From Sphingosinicella sp. LHD-64 (GTDB lineage Bacteria > Pseudomonadota > Alphaproteobacteria > Sphingomonadales > Sphingomonadaceae): 64,000 nucleotides of DNA. The stretch spans positions 124,001 through 188,000 of the forward strand of contig NZ_JAVIFV010000004.1 in NCBI RefSeq assembly GCF_031157375.1. Reading direction: 5' to 3'. The translations under genes were made by a program, and so were the position numbers. Numbering within the stretch: the stretch's first letter is position 1; each line of letters starts with the position of its first letter. Shown here in pieces: positions 26,214 to 34,948 of this stretch. The notes under the pieces are model-generated. The model had not been told where the DNA came from, made no database searches, and saw nothing but the letters and a program-made list of their open reading frames with translations.

Positions 26214-28724
26214 TCAGAACCGCGCCGTGCCGCGAAGATACCAGAAGCCGCCATTGAAACCGATCGGCGAGAAACGCAGATATTTGAAGCCGTTCACGAG
26301 CTGGCCGGGGCGAACCTCGCGGTCCGGATAATTGTCGAAGATGTTGCTCCCTCCCACCGCCAGGGTGAAGGTGTCGTTCAACCGATAGGAGATCTCCGCA
26401 TCGACGAGGATTTCCGCGCTTCCGGTCTGGTCGTTGGCCGGATCGGGCCCATAATCGGTCCACTGCCCATAATAGCTCGCCGTCGTCGAAAAGCCGATCC
26501 GGTCGCCCTGGTAGTTGAACGCCAGGCTGCCGCGCCAGTCCGGCACGAAATTCTCGAGCTCGAGCAGCCGTTCGCGATCGCCGGTGATGAGCGGGCCGGC
26601 GCGCGTCACTTCGTTCTTGGTGTAGTTGAGATTGGCGGCCAGCGTCCCGTTGCCGCCGAGCAGCGGGAACCCCCAGGTGAGGACGGCGTCGAAGCCTTGC
26701 GTGCGGCTGTCGAAGGCGTTGCCGAAGAAGAGGATGGTGCGAAAGTCGCCGCCGCCGGGGACGCCGGCCGCGACGAGCTGGTCGCGCTGCGCCTGGGTCA
26801 GCGTGAAGTTGCCGGACAGCCCGATCCGGTCCTCGATCTTGATGTTGAAATAGTCGATCGTGAAGGTGAGCCGGTTGGCCGGCGTCAGCACCAGGCCGGC
26901 GGTGACGTTGAACGACTTTTCCGGCTCGAGCGGGCGAGCGCCGAAGAGCTGGGCCACCGGATTGAGCGGCGAGACGATCCCCGTGATGAAGCTCTGTCCG
27001 GTGAGCGCGTCGATATTGGCAAAGGCCTGGGAGACGTTGGACTGGCCCGGCGTCGGCGCGCGAAAGCCGGTGTTGACGCCGCCGCGCACGGCGATCGCGT
27101 CCGAAAACTCGATGCGGCTGTTGATCCGCCAGGTGAAGGTCGACCCGAAGTCGGAGAAATCCTCGTAGCGGGCGGCGATGCCGCCGCTCAGCCATTGCGT
27201 GAGATCGCCCTCGATCGCCGCATAGGCGGCCCAATTGTCGCGCGCGAACGTACCGGCCTGAAGCGGACCGAAGCCCGGAAAGCCGCTCGCCCCCGCCGGG
27301 AGACCGATCCGGTCGTTGGGATTGGGGGTGTCGGGATCGGGCACCGAGGCAAAGGGTCCGACCTGATAGGAAGCGAGATCGCCGGGGGTCACCTCCCAGG
27401 TCTCACGCCGATATTCGAGGCCGCCGGCCAGGTTGAGCGGACCGGCGAGCCCGACCTCCAACGGATAGGTGAGGTCGAAATTGGCGTTGAGCTCACGCTG
27501 TTCGAGCGCGCCGGCCCGGAACTCGGTCGGCGACTGCGGACCGAGCGACGGGTTGACCGTGTTGGTGATCCGGTAGGATGCCTTGTTGCGCCCGAAGCTG
27601 CCGCTCAGGTCATAGGCCAGATCGCCGATCAGGTTGCCGCGCACGCCGCTCACCAGCGACATGTCGCGGATCGTCGCGGAGAAGTCCGGCGAGAAGCCGC
27701 CGGGAAACCAGGTCCGGAACGTGAAGCGCGGCCCGCCGGGCGTGTTGGTGAGCGGGACGCTGGCGAACAGGGGATTGGTGACCGGGTTGCGGTAAAAGAA
27801 GGCGGTCGTTCCGGCGCTCCAGCTATAATTGCCGAACGTGTAGAACTCCATCGTGTCGCCGAGGTCGACCCCGGCGTTGAAGAACATGCGCGCCGCCTCG
27901 GTATCGGGATTGCCGGTCCGCTGTGCCGGAACGGGGACCCCGGGGACGCCCGCGTCGATCAGCGCCTGGGCGTCGGGCCGCTGGTTCTGACGAGAGGTGA
28001 TACTGGCGTTGGTATATTCGCCGCTGATATTGACGAAGCCGTTCGCCGTGAACGGCAGGCCGACATTGCCCTGCAGCAGCACGTCCTCGCCGTCGCCGGC
28101 ATAATATTGACCATAGCGGGCGATCACTGTGGCGCCGTGATTGTCATCGCGCAGCCGGAAGTTGAGCACGCCGGCAATGGCGTCCGAGCCGTAATTGGCG
28201 GACGCGCCGTCGCGCAGCACTTCGAGCTGGCCGATCGCAATGGAAGGAATGGTCGACAGGTCCGGACCCTGCGACCCTCTGATATAGGGAATGTTGGAGA
28301 GCTGGACGGTCGCGCCGCGATGCCGACGCTTGCCGTTGACCAGCACCAGCGTCTGATCCGGCGGCAGGCCGCGCATGCTGTACGGCCGGGTGAACACCGC
28401 GCCGTCGTTGCTGGTGAAGCGCTGGATGTTGAGCGCCGGCACCTGCTGGCGCAGGATGTCATTGACGTCCGACGAGCCCTGGCTGAGCAGTTCGGCGGAA
28501 CTGATGATGTCGATGGGGGTCGGCGACTCGGCGGCGGTAAGGTCGGCCCGCCGGGTGCCGGTGATGATGATCTCGCCGCCGTCGGCGGGACGGGCCTCCT
28601 GCGGCGCGGCGGACGGCACAGGGACCGCCGCATTCTCCTGCGCCGCGGCGGCGTTCGCAAGGTTGAGACTGAAACCCGAGACCGTTGCCCATAAGGTCAA
28701 GCTGAGCGCGCGACGCCTCTCCAT
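26214..28724 (-). CDS. TonB-dependent receptor
   Basis: An 836-residue receptor starting at ATG 28724, after a strong AGGGGAGA ribosome site. It has a signal peptide, a TonB-box-like EIIITGTR, a plug (NDILRQQVPALNIQRF, IEVLRD-type motif as QLEVLRDGASANYGSDAIAG) and a barrel ending in LRGTARF. The many extracellular-loop features suit sphingomonad receptors for large organic substrates. It is tail to tail with LysR (23 bases). No STN domain is present, so it probably lacks transenvelope signalling. Substrate unknown. Confidence 0.92.
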   Translation of the reverse strand: MERRRALSLTLWATVSGFSLNLANAAAAQENAAVPVPSAAPQEARPADGGEIIITGTRRADLTAAESPTPIDIISSAELLSQGSSDVNDILRQQVPALNIQRFTSNDGAVFTRPYSMRGLPPDQTLVLVNGKRRHRGATVQLSNIPYIRGSQGPDLSTIPSIAIGQLEVLRDGASANYGSDAIAGVLNFRLRDDNHGATVIARYGQYYAGDGEDVLLQGNVGLPFTANGFVNISGEYTNASITSRQNQRPDAQALIDAGVPGVPVPAQRTGNPDTEAARMFFNAGVDLGDTMEFYTFGNYSWSAGTTAFFYRNPVTNPLFASVPLTNTPGGPRFTFRTWFPGGFSPDFSATIRDMSLVSGVRGNLIGDLAYDLSGSFGRNKASYRITNTVNPSLGPQSPTEFRAGALEQRELNANFDLTYPLEVGLAGPLNLAGGLEYRRETWEVTPGDLASYQVGPFASVPDPDTPNPNDRIGLPAGASGFPGFGPLQAGTFARDNWAAYAAIEGDLTQWLSGGIAARYEDFSDFGSTFTWRINSRIEFSDAIAVRGGVNTGFRAPTPGQSNVSQAFANIDALTGQSFITGIVSPLNPVAQLFGARPLEPEKSFNVTAGLVLTPANRLTFTIDYFNIKIEDRIGLSGNFTLTQAQRDQLVAAGVPGGGDFRTILFFGNAFDSRTQGFDAVLTWGFPLLGGNGTLAANLNYTKNEVTRAGPLITGDRERLLELENFVPDWRGSLAFNYQGDRIGFSTTASYYGQWTDYGPDPANDQTGSAEILVDAEISYRLNDTFTLAVGGSNIFDNYPDREVRPGQLVNGFKYLRFSPIGFNGGFWYLRGTARF

Positions 28725-29032
28725 CTTTCTCCCCTCTCCGTTTGGCCCTCGGCGACTTGCGCGCCGATGAGGCGGATCCGTTGCCGGCAGGGGTAATGCG
28801 ATTGCGCCGCGATCCCCAAGAATAAATCGAACCGCATCGCATGTTTCGAGAAGGCAATAAGAAAAGGTTATTAATTCCGCCGATGCGGGCCATGCCAGAT
28901 CGCGGACGGATGCGGGGAGAGCCGCAGGCCGCCACCCGCGAAATGCCGTGAGGGGCTGGCGGGCCCGCCGCGTATCCATGACGAGCGCCATCAGAAACGG
29001 AAAGTCATGCGCGTCTGACGTCGCCGGGTGGA
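28725..29032. other. Divergent intergenic region
   Basis: About 308 bases between the TonB receptor (minus) and the DUF411 gene (plus). The middle part (28800-28890) is A+T-rich and probably holds the receptor promoter, but I see no convincing -35/-10 pair. The right part holds the ECF-type promoter at 28950-28976. Confidence 0.5.
28950..28976 (+). promoter_or_regulatory. ECF promoter motif upstream of DUF411
   Basis: GAGGGG (28950-28955), 15 nt, CGTATC (28971-28976). It is one of eight sites of this exact architecture in the window and ends 56 bases before the DUF411 start. Confidence 0.75.
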
Positions 29033-29563
29033 ATGGAGACTGAAGTGGGACCAACTCATCGGCTCTCCAGGCGCGGCCTGCTTGCCGGTGCCGGGGCCTT
29101 GGGAGCCTATGCTCTGATCGGCTGCTCGGCCGAAGAGGGGCGTCGCACCGCCGCCGGCGAAAATGCCGTTGCGCCGTCTTCCGCCGCGCGACGGGCCGCG
29201 ATGGTGGTTTACCGCGAGCCGAGCTGCGGATGCTGCGAAGCCTGGGCCCGAATGGCGCGCGCGCACGGCTATGCGGCGGAACTGGTCGATCGAACCGACA
29301 TCGCTGCCCTGAAGCAGCGCCTGGGCGTTCCCGCGCCGCTGACCTCCTGCCACACGGCTGTCGTGTCGTCTCTCGTGGTCGAAGGTCATGTCCCGCTGGA
29401 GCATGTCGACCGGCTCCTGCGCGATCGACCGACGGGCATATTGGGAATCGCCGTTCCCGGCATGCCGAGAGGGTCCCCGGGGATGGAGATGCCGGATGGC
29501 GCTCGGGACGACTTTCAAGTCATCGCCTTTGGCGCATCGGGCAGACGCTTTGTCTTCGCCTGA
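29033..29563 (+). CDS. DUF411 copper-associated protein with Tat-like signal
   Basis: A 176-residue protein with a twin-arginine signal (SRRGLLAGAGALGAYALIGC, the cysteine suggesting a lipoprotein) and a DUF411 domain: VVYREPSCGCCEAWARMARAHGY with the metal-type C-x-C-C motif, LTSCHTAVVSSLVVEGHVP and GIAVPGMPRGSPGMEMP. DUF411 proteins occur in copper and silver clusters and are thought to bind metal in the periplasm. A GTG at 29045 has a better-spaced ribosome site (GGAG) and would only shorten the N-terminus by four residues. An ECF-type promoter lies just upstream. Confidence 0.88.
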   Translation: METEVGPTHRLSRRGLLAGAGALGAYALIGCSAEEGRRTAAGENAVAPSSAARRAAMVVYREPSCGCCEAWARMARAHGYAAELVDRTDIAALKQRLGVPAPLTSCHTAVVSSLVVEGHVPLEHVDRLLRDRPTGILGIAVPGMPRGSPGMEMPDGARDDFQVIAFGASGRRFVFA

Positions 29564-29586
29564 GCAATTCGATGAGGGGGAAAAGC

Positions 29587-30355
29587 ATGACCTGCACTGG
29601 CTTACGAACCGCACTGGCTTTCGCCGCAGGCCTCACCGCCACAACCGCCTACGCGCACGATTTCTTCCTGCTGCCAGAGCGCTTCACGTCGCCGGCGCCC
29701 GGTGAGACGGCGATCCGCGCAACCGTTTCGGCGAACTTTCCGCGCTCGAAACTGTCGTGCCGGCGGATCGGGTGGGCCAGGTCGTGGCGAACGGGCCCGC
29801 CGACCCGCGCCTGCGCATTGTCGGACCGGGCGCCAACGCGCTCGACCTGAGCCTCTCCGTCCCGGCATCCGGGATCGTTGTCGCCGGGGTCGGTGCACGC
29901 CCGCGCGACGTGGACTATGGCGAAGACCGGATCGGCGCCATCCTGGAAGAATATCGCATCCCCGCCTCCGCCCTGGCCGCGCGCGAGGCCATGCCGCGAC
30001 CGGGGACGCTGCGCGTTTCCTCGAGGCGTTTTGCCAAGACGATCCTCTGCGCGGCCGCATGTACGGATCGGTCGGCGGCGAGCCGGCCTTTGGGCGCCGA
30101 CCTGGAATTTGTCGGCGTCGATGGCGGCCCGGACCATTTCGTGCTGTTCAGCCAGGGTCGACCGCTGCTCCAGCATCCGGTGGACATCGTGACGTCGGAC
30201 GGCAATCGCCGCCACGTCAGCAGCGACGCGCAAGGGCGCGTCCGCTTGCCCGACGAGGTGCGCGGAGCCGTGATGCTGTTCGCGGCGCTGATGGCGCCGC
30301 CGGCCCAGGGGACCGGTTCATTCTGAACCTGACCTCCCTCACCCTCTCGCGATGA
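29587..30355 (+). pseudogene. DUF4198 protein gene with two frameshifts
   Basis: Three frames together spell one DUF4198 protein. Frame one runs from ATG 29587 with a signal peptide and AHDFFLLPERFTSPAPGE. Near 29752 one base appears to be missing and the next frame continues VPADRVGQVVANGPADPR ... PRDVDYGEDRIGAILEEYRI ... SRRFAKTILC. Near 30308, in a G run, a second base is missing and the last frame gives DRFILNLTSLTLSR before the stop at 30353. Both shifts are -1 at or near G runs, so sequencing error is as likely as real decay. If repaired it would be a periplasmic protein of the kind found beside nickel and copper genes. Confidence 0.8.
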
Positions 30356-30429
30356 CATCGAAGGTTCTATCGGGGCGGCGGCGCGATTCAGCGAGGATCC
30401 GGCTCCGTCTGCGCGCGGGCGGCGCATGG

Positions 30430-30666
30430 CTAGAGATCGCGCGCATGCCAGAAGGCATCCAGCATCGAGGCGATTCCCAGGAGCGCCAGAACGATCGCAT
30501 CGTTGAACAGGTGCGGCTGGGACAGGCCCGCCACCGCGCCGTCCGTGGCGTCCGCCAGCCACGCGCCGAGCAGGGCGAGGAAGGCCAGGACCAGCAACAC
30601 CCGCCCGATCGCCACCATCGCGGCCGCGCCGCGACGCGAGTTCGGGCCATTCGATGCAGCGTTCAT
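30430..30666 (-). CDS. Small two-helix membrane protein
   Basis: A 78-residue protein starting at ATG 30666 after a strong AGGGAGGT site. It has two hydrophobic helices (AMVAIGRVLLVLAFLALLGAW and FNDAIVLALLGIASMLDAFWH). I recognise no family. It follows the secreted His/Tyr-rich gene on the same strand by 60 bases, so it may share the ECF-type promoter at 31093-31119. Confidence 0.6.
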   Translation of the reverse strand: MNAASNGPNSRRGAAAMVAIGRVLLVLAFLALLGAWLADATDGAVAGLSQPHLFNDAIVLALLGIASMLDAFWHARDL

Positions 30667-30726
30667 TGCGACCTCCCTGGTCAGCCGCTGTCCCTTCGGC
30701 ACCCTTTCGGGATCCGATGCAGCGGA

Positions 30727-31038
30727 TCAGTGGTGGCGATGGCGTCGCCAATTCCGGTTGTGGTGCCGCGCGTGACGGCGATAGGGCCGATAATGCCGGT
30801 CATAGCCGTCATAGGCGTAGCGATCGTAATAGCGCGATCGGTCGCGATAGCCGTATCCATAGCCATAGCCGGCATAATAAGGGTCGCCATATCTATAGGG
30901 GGCGCCGTATCCGAAGCCGCCGATATGGATGGACGTATGGCCGCGATTGTGACCGCCACCATGATGGCCCTGCGCAAGTGCCGAAGCGGGCGCCGCCAGG
31001 AACAAGGCCGCGACGCCGATTCCGATAAGCCGTTTCAC
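30727..31038 (-). CDS. Secreted Gly/Tyr/His/Arg-rich small protein
   Basis: A 103-residue protein from a GTG at 31038 with TAGGAGAA before it. A signal peptide (LIGIGVAALFLAAPASALA) is followed by a low-complexity mature part rich in Gly, Tyr, His and Arg (QGHHGGGHNRGHTSIHIGG, repeated YGYGYGYRDR, ending RRHRHH). The histidines could bind metal in the periplasm; this is inference from composition and from the ECF promoter upstream. No catalytic domain. Confidence 0.72.
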   Translation of the reverse strand: MKRLIGIGVAALFLAAPASALAQGHHGGGHNRGHTSIHIGGFGYGAPYRYGDPYYAGYGYGYGYRDRSRYYDRYAYDGYDRHYRPYRRHARHHNRNWRRHRHH

Positions 31039-31092
31039 CGAGGTTCTCCTACTGGCCCGCGCGAGGCGGGCGATCACCCCTGTCTGTCCAGT

Positions 31093-31119
31093 TATACGCG
31101 CCAGGACGCTCCAGCCCTC
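31093..31119 (-). promoter_or_regulatory. ECF promoter motif upstream of the His/Tyr-rich gene
   Basis: Minus strand GAGGGC (31119-31114), 15 nt, CGTATA (31098-31093), 54 bases before the GTG at 31038. Same spacing as the other sites. Confidence 0.75.
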
Positions 31120-31244
31120 GGATTCAAGCCCCCTGACCGAGGCTCGCGCGCCTCCAGCCGGCGCACCTGGACGCTCTTGATATTTGTGAACGGCAGGCGA
31201 CCGGCGGTCCGGCTGATCGTTGACAGATGCGTGGAGAGGTCTAG

Positions 31245-31565
31245 GTGGGAAGCGTGATCAGGGCCGTCCTCATGGCCGTGCTGGCTTTGTCCCTGGCGAG
31301 CGCCACCAGCTCCGCTCTTGCCGGCATTTCGGCCGATTGTCCGATGGCGGCGGCCGGCATGGTCGCTCATGAGAAAATGGACTGCTGCGCACCGCACTGT
31401 GCGCCGGATTGCGCGATCGTCTGCCCGGGCGCGATATTGCCTCCCGCCATCGGCGCACTGACTCCCGCGCCACGTGCCGCGCCGACCTTGGTCCGCCTCG
31501 CGGATTGGCCTTCGTCCGCGGGACCCGAGTCCACGGATCCGCCGCCCCGAACCACCCTCAGCTGA
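31245..31565 (+). CDS. Small secreted Cys-rich protein, likely metal-related
   Basis: A 106-residue protein with a signal peptide (VLMAVLALSLASATSSALA) and a Cys/His/Met cluster (CPMAAAGMVAHEKMDCCAPH, then CAPDCAIVC). The rest is Pro/Ala-rich. I know of no named family. Its position before cusF and cusCBA fits a periplasmic metal-binding role. GTG at 31245 (GGAGAGG upstream) or GTG 31254 may be the start. Confidence 0.6.
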   Translation: MGSVIRAVLMAVLALSLASATSSALAGISADCPMAAAGMVAHEKMDCCAPHCAPDCAIVCPGAILPPAIGALTPAPRAAPTLVRLADWPSSAGPESTDPPPRTTLS

Positions 31566-31608
31566 AGCTGTAGCGCCTGCCGGCGCCAAGCCGGCGCGCG
31601 CCGCAATA

Positions 31609-31690
31609 GTCTGACCTGGACCAGACCGCCTGCCGATTTGCCGGCAGACGGTGACAGGCCGGAGCCCCGCGCCCGCGCGGCCCCGGGGCT
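31609..31690 (+). other. Cluster of hairpins before cusF
   Basis: Three inverted repeats follow each other: GTCTG/CAGAC (31609-31626), CTGCCG/CGGCAG (31630-31647) and AGCCCCG/CGGGGCT (31663-31690). None is followed by a T run. They could end the upstream transcript partly, or shape the cusF leader. Confidence 0.4.
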
Positions 31691-31710
31691 GCTGACGAGG
31701 TGAAACACAC

Positions 31711-32058
31711 ATGAGAGCATTTTCGATTGCCGGCGCGTTCGCGCTGCCGCTTGCCCTTGCCGCCTGCACAGAGCCCGCGGCGACCGTCCAGAACCAGCAG
31801 GGCGCGATCGGCGCCAACAGCCCGGCGGAGGCCGCCCGACCCGTCCATGCCGGGCAAGGCAATGTGACCGCGATCGCCGGCGACCAGGTGTCGATCGCGC
31901 ACCGCCCGATCGAGAGTCTCGGCTGGCCGGCCATGACCATGGCGTTCCGCGCGCCCGCGACACGAATGATCGAGGGGATCGCGGTGGGCGATGCGGTCGC
32001 GTTCCAGTTCCGCGAAAGCGACGGCGGCTACGAGCTGACGTCGATATCCAGGCGATAG
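31711..32058 (+). CDS. cusF: CusF-like periplasmic copper-binding lipoprotein
   Basis: A 115-residue protein with a lipobox-like LAAC and a CusF domain: GNVTAIAGDQVSIAHRPIES, LGWPAMTMAFRA. The Cu(I)/Ag(I) ligands of E. coli CusF (His36, Trp44, Met47, Met49) are matched with the same spacing by His64, Trp72, Met75 and Met77. It would pass copper to the CusCBA pump encoded just downstream. Confidence 0.9.
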   Translation: MRAFSIAGAFALPLALAACTEPAATVQNQQGAIGANSPAEAARPVHAGQGNVTAIAGDQVSIAHRPIESLGWPAMTMAFRAPATRMIEGIAVGDAVAFQFRESDGGYELTSISRR

Positions 32059-32076
32059 GACGCAAGGAAGAGCGTG

Positions 32077-32385
32077 ATGGACGGCAAGCTTCGCACAATC
32101 TGCTTCGTCCTGTCATGGACGGCATTGATGGGACTGGCGGGGTGCGCGACCGCGCCCGGTGAAGCGGGGTCACGATACCTATTGGTGTCGACGCCAGGGC
32201 CGCGCGGGACCACCCGCGTCGTGGCGGCCGCTCCCGACCCGGTTGCCGCCGCCCTGCGGGATCGGACCTGCGGATCTCCCTCGGCGCGACCGGAGCGACC
32301 CGCATACCGGCTGGTGACGACACCAGGCCCTCGCGGCACGACCCGCGCGGTGCGCGTCAATGGGACCGACCCCTCATGTCGCTGA
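32077..32385 (+). CDS. Small lipoprotein with internal duplication
   Basis: A 102-residue predicted lipoprotein (lipobox LAGC) between cusF and cusC. It contains the segment YLLVSTPGPRGTTRVV near residue 34 and a near copy YRLVTTPGPRGTTRAV near residue 76. I recognise no family. ATG 32077 has AAGGAAG before it; the last 10 bases overlap cusC, so it is in the operon. Confidence 0.6.
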   Translation: MDGKLRTICFVLSWTALMGLAGCATAPGEAGSRYLLVSTPGPRGTTRVVAAAPDPVAAALRDRTCGSPSARPERPAYRLVTTPGPRGTTRAVRVNGTDPSCR

Positions 32386-33698
32386 TCGGCCCGAGCATCG
32401 AGAGGCGCGCACGCCTTGCGCGCGTCGCCACCGGCCGGTGGGCATGCCGCCTGGCCGCCATCGCATTGCTGGCGGTCGCGGCGGTGCCGGCCGCCGCCCA
32501 AGCCGTGCCTGGCGAGGGCGGTGCGGTCCTGACCATGAACGACGCCGTTGCCCTGGCGCGCGGCGACCAGCTGGCCGTCGCCGCCTTCGCGCGCGAGGCG
32601 GCCGCGTCCGAGGACGCGGCGGTGGCGGCGGGCACCTTGCCCGATCCGCAGATCATCGGGGGCGTGCAGAACTATCCGGTCACCGGCGATGTCGCCTTCC
32701 ATCCCACGCGCGACGACATGACCATGTACACGATCGGGGTGATGCGCGAGCAGGTCCGCCGCGCGCGGCGCGAGGCTGCCGCGGCGCAGCTGCAGGCGCA
32801 GGCGGTCGTCAGCCGCGCCGAAGGCACGGCCCAGGAGCGCCGGATCCAGCGCGAGGTGATGATCGCCTGGATAAATGCGGTCGAAGCCGCGGCCCGGCAG
32901 CGGCTGCTGGCGCGCGTGATCAATGACCTCGATGCCGGCCGTCGGATCATGGAGGCCGGCATTCCGACCGGCGCTTCGACCCCTGCGCTTGCGCTCCAGG
33001 CGCAGGCGGAGGTTGCGCTGGCGCAGTCGCAGCTCGCCGAGGCGCGTGGCCAGGAGGCGCGGGCGCGGGCCGAGCTTGCCCGCTGGATCGGCCCCGCCGC
33101 ACATCAGGCCCTGCCAAACGATGTTCCGGACCTCACGCTTCCCGCGATGCCGGCGGAGGTGCCCTCCCTGGAGACGCATCCGAATGTCCGTCTCGCCGAG
33201 GCGCAGGCGCAGGCCGCGCGGCGGCAGGTCGATGCGGCGCGCACCGAACGGCGGCCCAACCTCAGCTGGTCGGTCATCTATGGCTGGCGGCCGGACTATG
33301 GCGACATGGTGAGCGCGCAGGTCACGATTCCGCTCCAGATCAACCGGGGCCGACTGCAGAACCGGCGCATCGCCGAGGCCGAGGCGCGCGCCGATGCCGC
33401 GCGGCTTCGCGCCGAAGACGCGCGGCGCGAGCTGGACGGCGCCTATGGCGCCGCGCTCGCCGATTATCGAGCCGCGGACGCGCAGCTGACGCTCCTGCGC
33501 GCACAGGCGATCCCTGCGCTCGAGGCGTCCTTCGAAACCGCCGAAGCCCGCTATGCGGGCGGGCAGGGGAGCCTCGAACTGCCACTCGCGATCGTGCGCC
33601 GCTACGTCGAGGCAAACATCCAGGCGGTCGAGCAGCAGGGACGGCGCGCACGCGCGGCGGCCGAGCTCATCTATCTGACGGGGGAGGCGGGCCAATGA
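32376..33698 (+). CDS. cusC: Outer-membrane efflux channel (TolC family, CusC/CzcC type)
   Basis: A 440-residue TolC-family protein with signal peptide (AAIALLAVAAVPAAAQA) and two OEP repeats: MNDAVALARGDQLAVAAFA ... PDPQIIGGVQNYPV and ETHPNVRLAEAQAQAARRQ ... LSWSVIYGWRPDYGDMVSAQ. Long amphipathic helices rich in Ala, Arg and Gln are typical. It forms the outer-membrane duct of the tripartite metal pump. It overlaps cusB by four bases (ATGA). Confidence 0.9.
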   Translation: MSLIGPSIERRARLARVATGRWACRLAAIALLAVAAVPAAAQAVPGEGGAVLTMNDAVALARGDQLAVAAFAREAAASEDAAVAAGTLPDPQIIGGVQNYPVTGDVAFHPTRDDMTMYTIGVMREQVRRARREAAAAQLQAQAVVSRAEGTAQERRIQREVMIAWINAVEAAARQRLLARVINDLDAGRRIMEAGIPTGASTPALALQAQAEVALAQSQLAEARGQEARARAELARWIGPAAHQALPNDVPDLTLPAMPAEVPSLETHPNVRLAEAQAQAARRQVDAARTERRPNLSWSVIYGWRPDYGDMVSAQVTIPLQINRGRLQNRRIAEAEARADAARLRAEDARRELDGAYGAALADYRAADAQLTLLRAQAIPALEASFETAEARYAGGQGSLELPLAIVRRYVEANIQAVEQQGRRARAAAELIYLTGEAGQ

Positions 33699-34948
33699 CT
33701 CGCGACACACTGTTCTTGCGCCTGCGCGACACCAACCGGCGGACGATCATAACGGCCGCGGTCGCCGTCGCGATCGCTTTGGCCTCCGGGACGGCGGGCT
33801 ATCTGATCGCGGCCGGCGGCGGCGCGGCGAGCCCGTCCGGCCGGCCCATCCTCTACTGGTACGATCCGATGATCCCGCAGGAGCGCTATCCCGGTCCCGG
33901 CAAGTCGTCGATGAACATGGACCTCATTCCCAAATATGCCGACGAGGCGGACGAAGCCGGGGTGCGGGTCTCGCCGGCAATGCAGCAGAATCTCGGCGTC
34001 CGGCTGGCGATGGCCCGGATGCAGGACATTGCGCCGAGCCTGCGCGCGGTCGGCCGGGTCGAGCTGGACGAGCGGCTGATCGCGGAGGTGCAGACGCTGA
34101 CGGCAGGGTTCGTCGAGAGCCTGGCGGTGCGGGCGGTGGGCGAGCCGGTCGCGCAGGGGCGCCGGATCGCGAGCGTCTATTCGCCGGAGCTCCTGACGGC
34201 GCAGAACGAATATCAGGCGGTGCTTGCTGCGCCGCGCGGCGCCGGATCGCCTGGCCTCAGGCAAGCCGCCCGCAGCCGGCTGCGCCTGCTCGGGCTGCCG
34301 CCGGCGATGATCGCGGCTCTCGAGCGCGGCGCACCGCCCCAACGTACTTATCCGATCACCGCGCCGGCGTCCGGCATCGTCACCCAGATCGGCGTCCGGC
34401 CCGGCGGCCAGGTCGCTCCCGGCCAGTCCCTCCTGACGATCGCGGGCTTCGCGCGCGTGCTGGTGATCGCCGAGGTGCCGGAAACGATGCTCGCCGATAT
34501 GCGGGTCGGCCTTCCCGTCGAGGTCAGCTTTCCCGCTTATCCGGATGAGGTCCGCACGGGGCGGATCGACTATATCTACCCGCGCCTCAACCCCGAGGCG
34601 CGCACGGCGCGCCTGCGCGTGACGCTCGCCAATCCGGGCGGGCGGCTGCGCGAGGGCATGTTCGCCAACCTCGATATTCAGGGCACCGGGGCAAGCGCCC
34701 TCGTCGTCCCGAGCGAAGCGGTGATCGACACCGGCCGGCGCAAGGTGGTGGTGGTCCGGCGCGGCACGGTCTTCCGCCCGGCGGAAGTGCGCACAGGCCG
34801 GGACGCCGGCGCGTGGACGCAAATCCTGGCCGGCCTCCAGCCCGGCGACCAGGTGGTCGCCTCCGGCCAGTTCCTGATCGATTCCGAGGCGTCGCTTTCG
34901 GGGTTCCTCGATCGGCTGCAGTCACCCGCCGCGCGGCCCGGGCGATGA
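33695..34948 (+). CDS. cusB: RND efflux periplasmic adaptor (CusB type)
   Basis: A 417-residue membrane-fusion protein. After an N-terminal membrane anchor it has the heavy-metal YHS-like segment [32 protein letters not shown], with Met residues typical of CusB. A lipoyl/barrel-hybrid part follows ([41 protein letters not shown]) and a C-terminal membrane-proximal domain. It links CusA to CusC and takes metal from CusF. Overlaps ATGA at both ends. Confidence 0.92.
   Translation: MTRDTLFLRLRDTNRRTIITAAVAVAIALASGTAGYLIAAGGGAASPSGRPILYWYDPMIPQERYPGPGKSSMNMDLIPKYADEADEAGVRVSPAMQQNLGVRLAMARMQDIAPSLRAVGRVELDERLIAEVQTLTAGFVESLAVRAVGEPVAQGRRIASVYSPELLTAQNEYQAVLAAPRGAGSPGLRQAARSRLRLLGLPPAMIAALERGAPPQRTYPITAPASGIVTQIGVRPGGQVAPGQSLLTIAGFARVLVIAEVPETMLADMRVGLPVEVSFPAYPDEVRTGRIDYIYPRLNPEARTARLRVTLANPGGRLREGMFANLDIQGTGASALVVPSEAVIDTGRRKVVVVRRGTVFRPAEVRTGRDAGAWTQILAGLQPGDQVVASGQFLIDSEASLSGFLDRLQSPAARPGR

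Noticed and set aside
24109-27234. Extension of the binding-protein frame to 1041 residues
   Set aside because: The upstream part runs antisense through LysR and into the next receptor gene. The lipoprotein signal starting at 25194 marks the real start.
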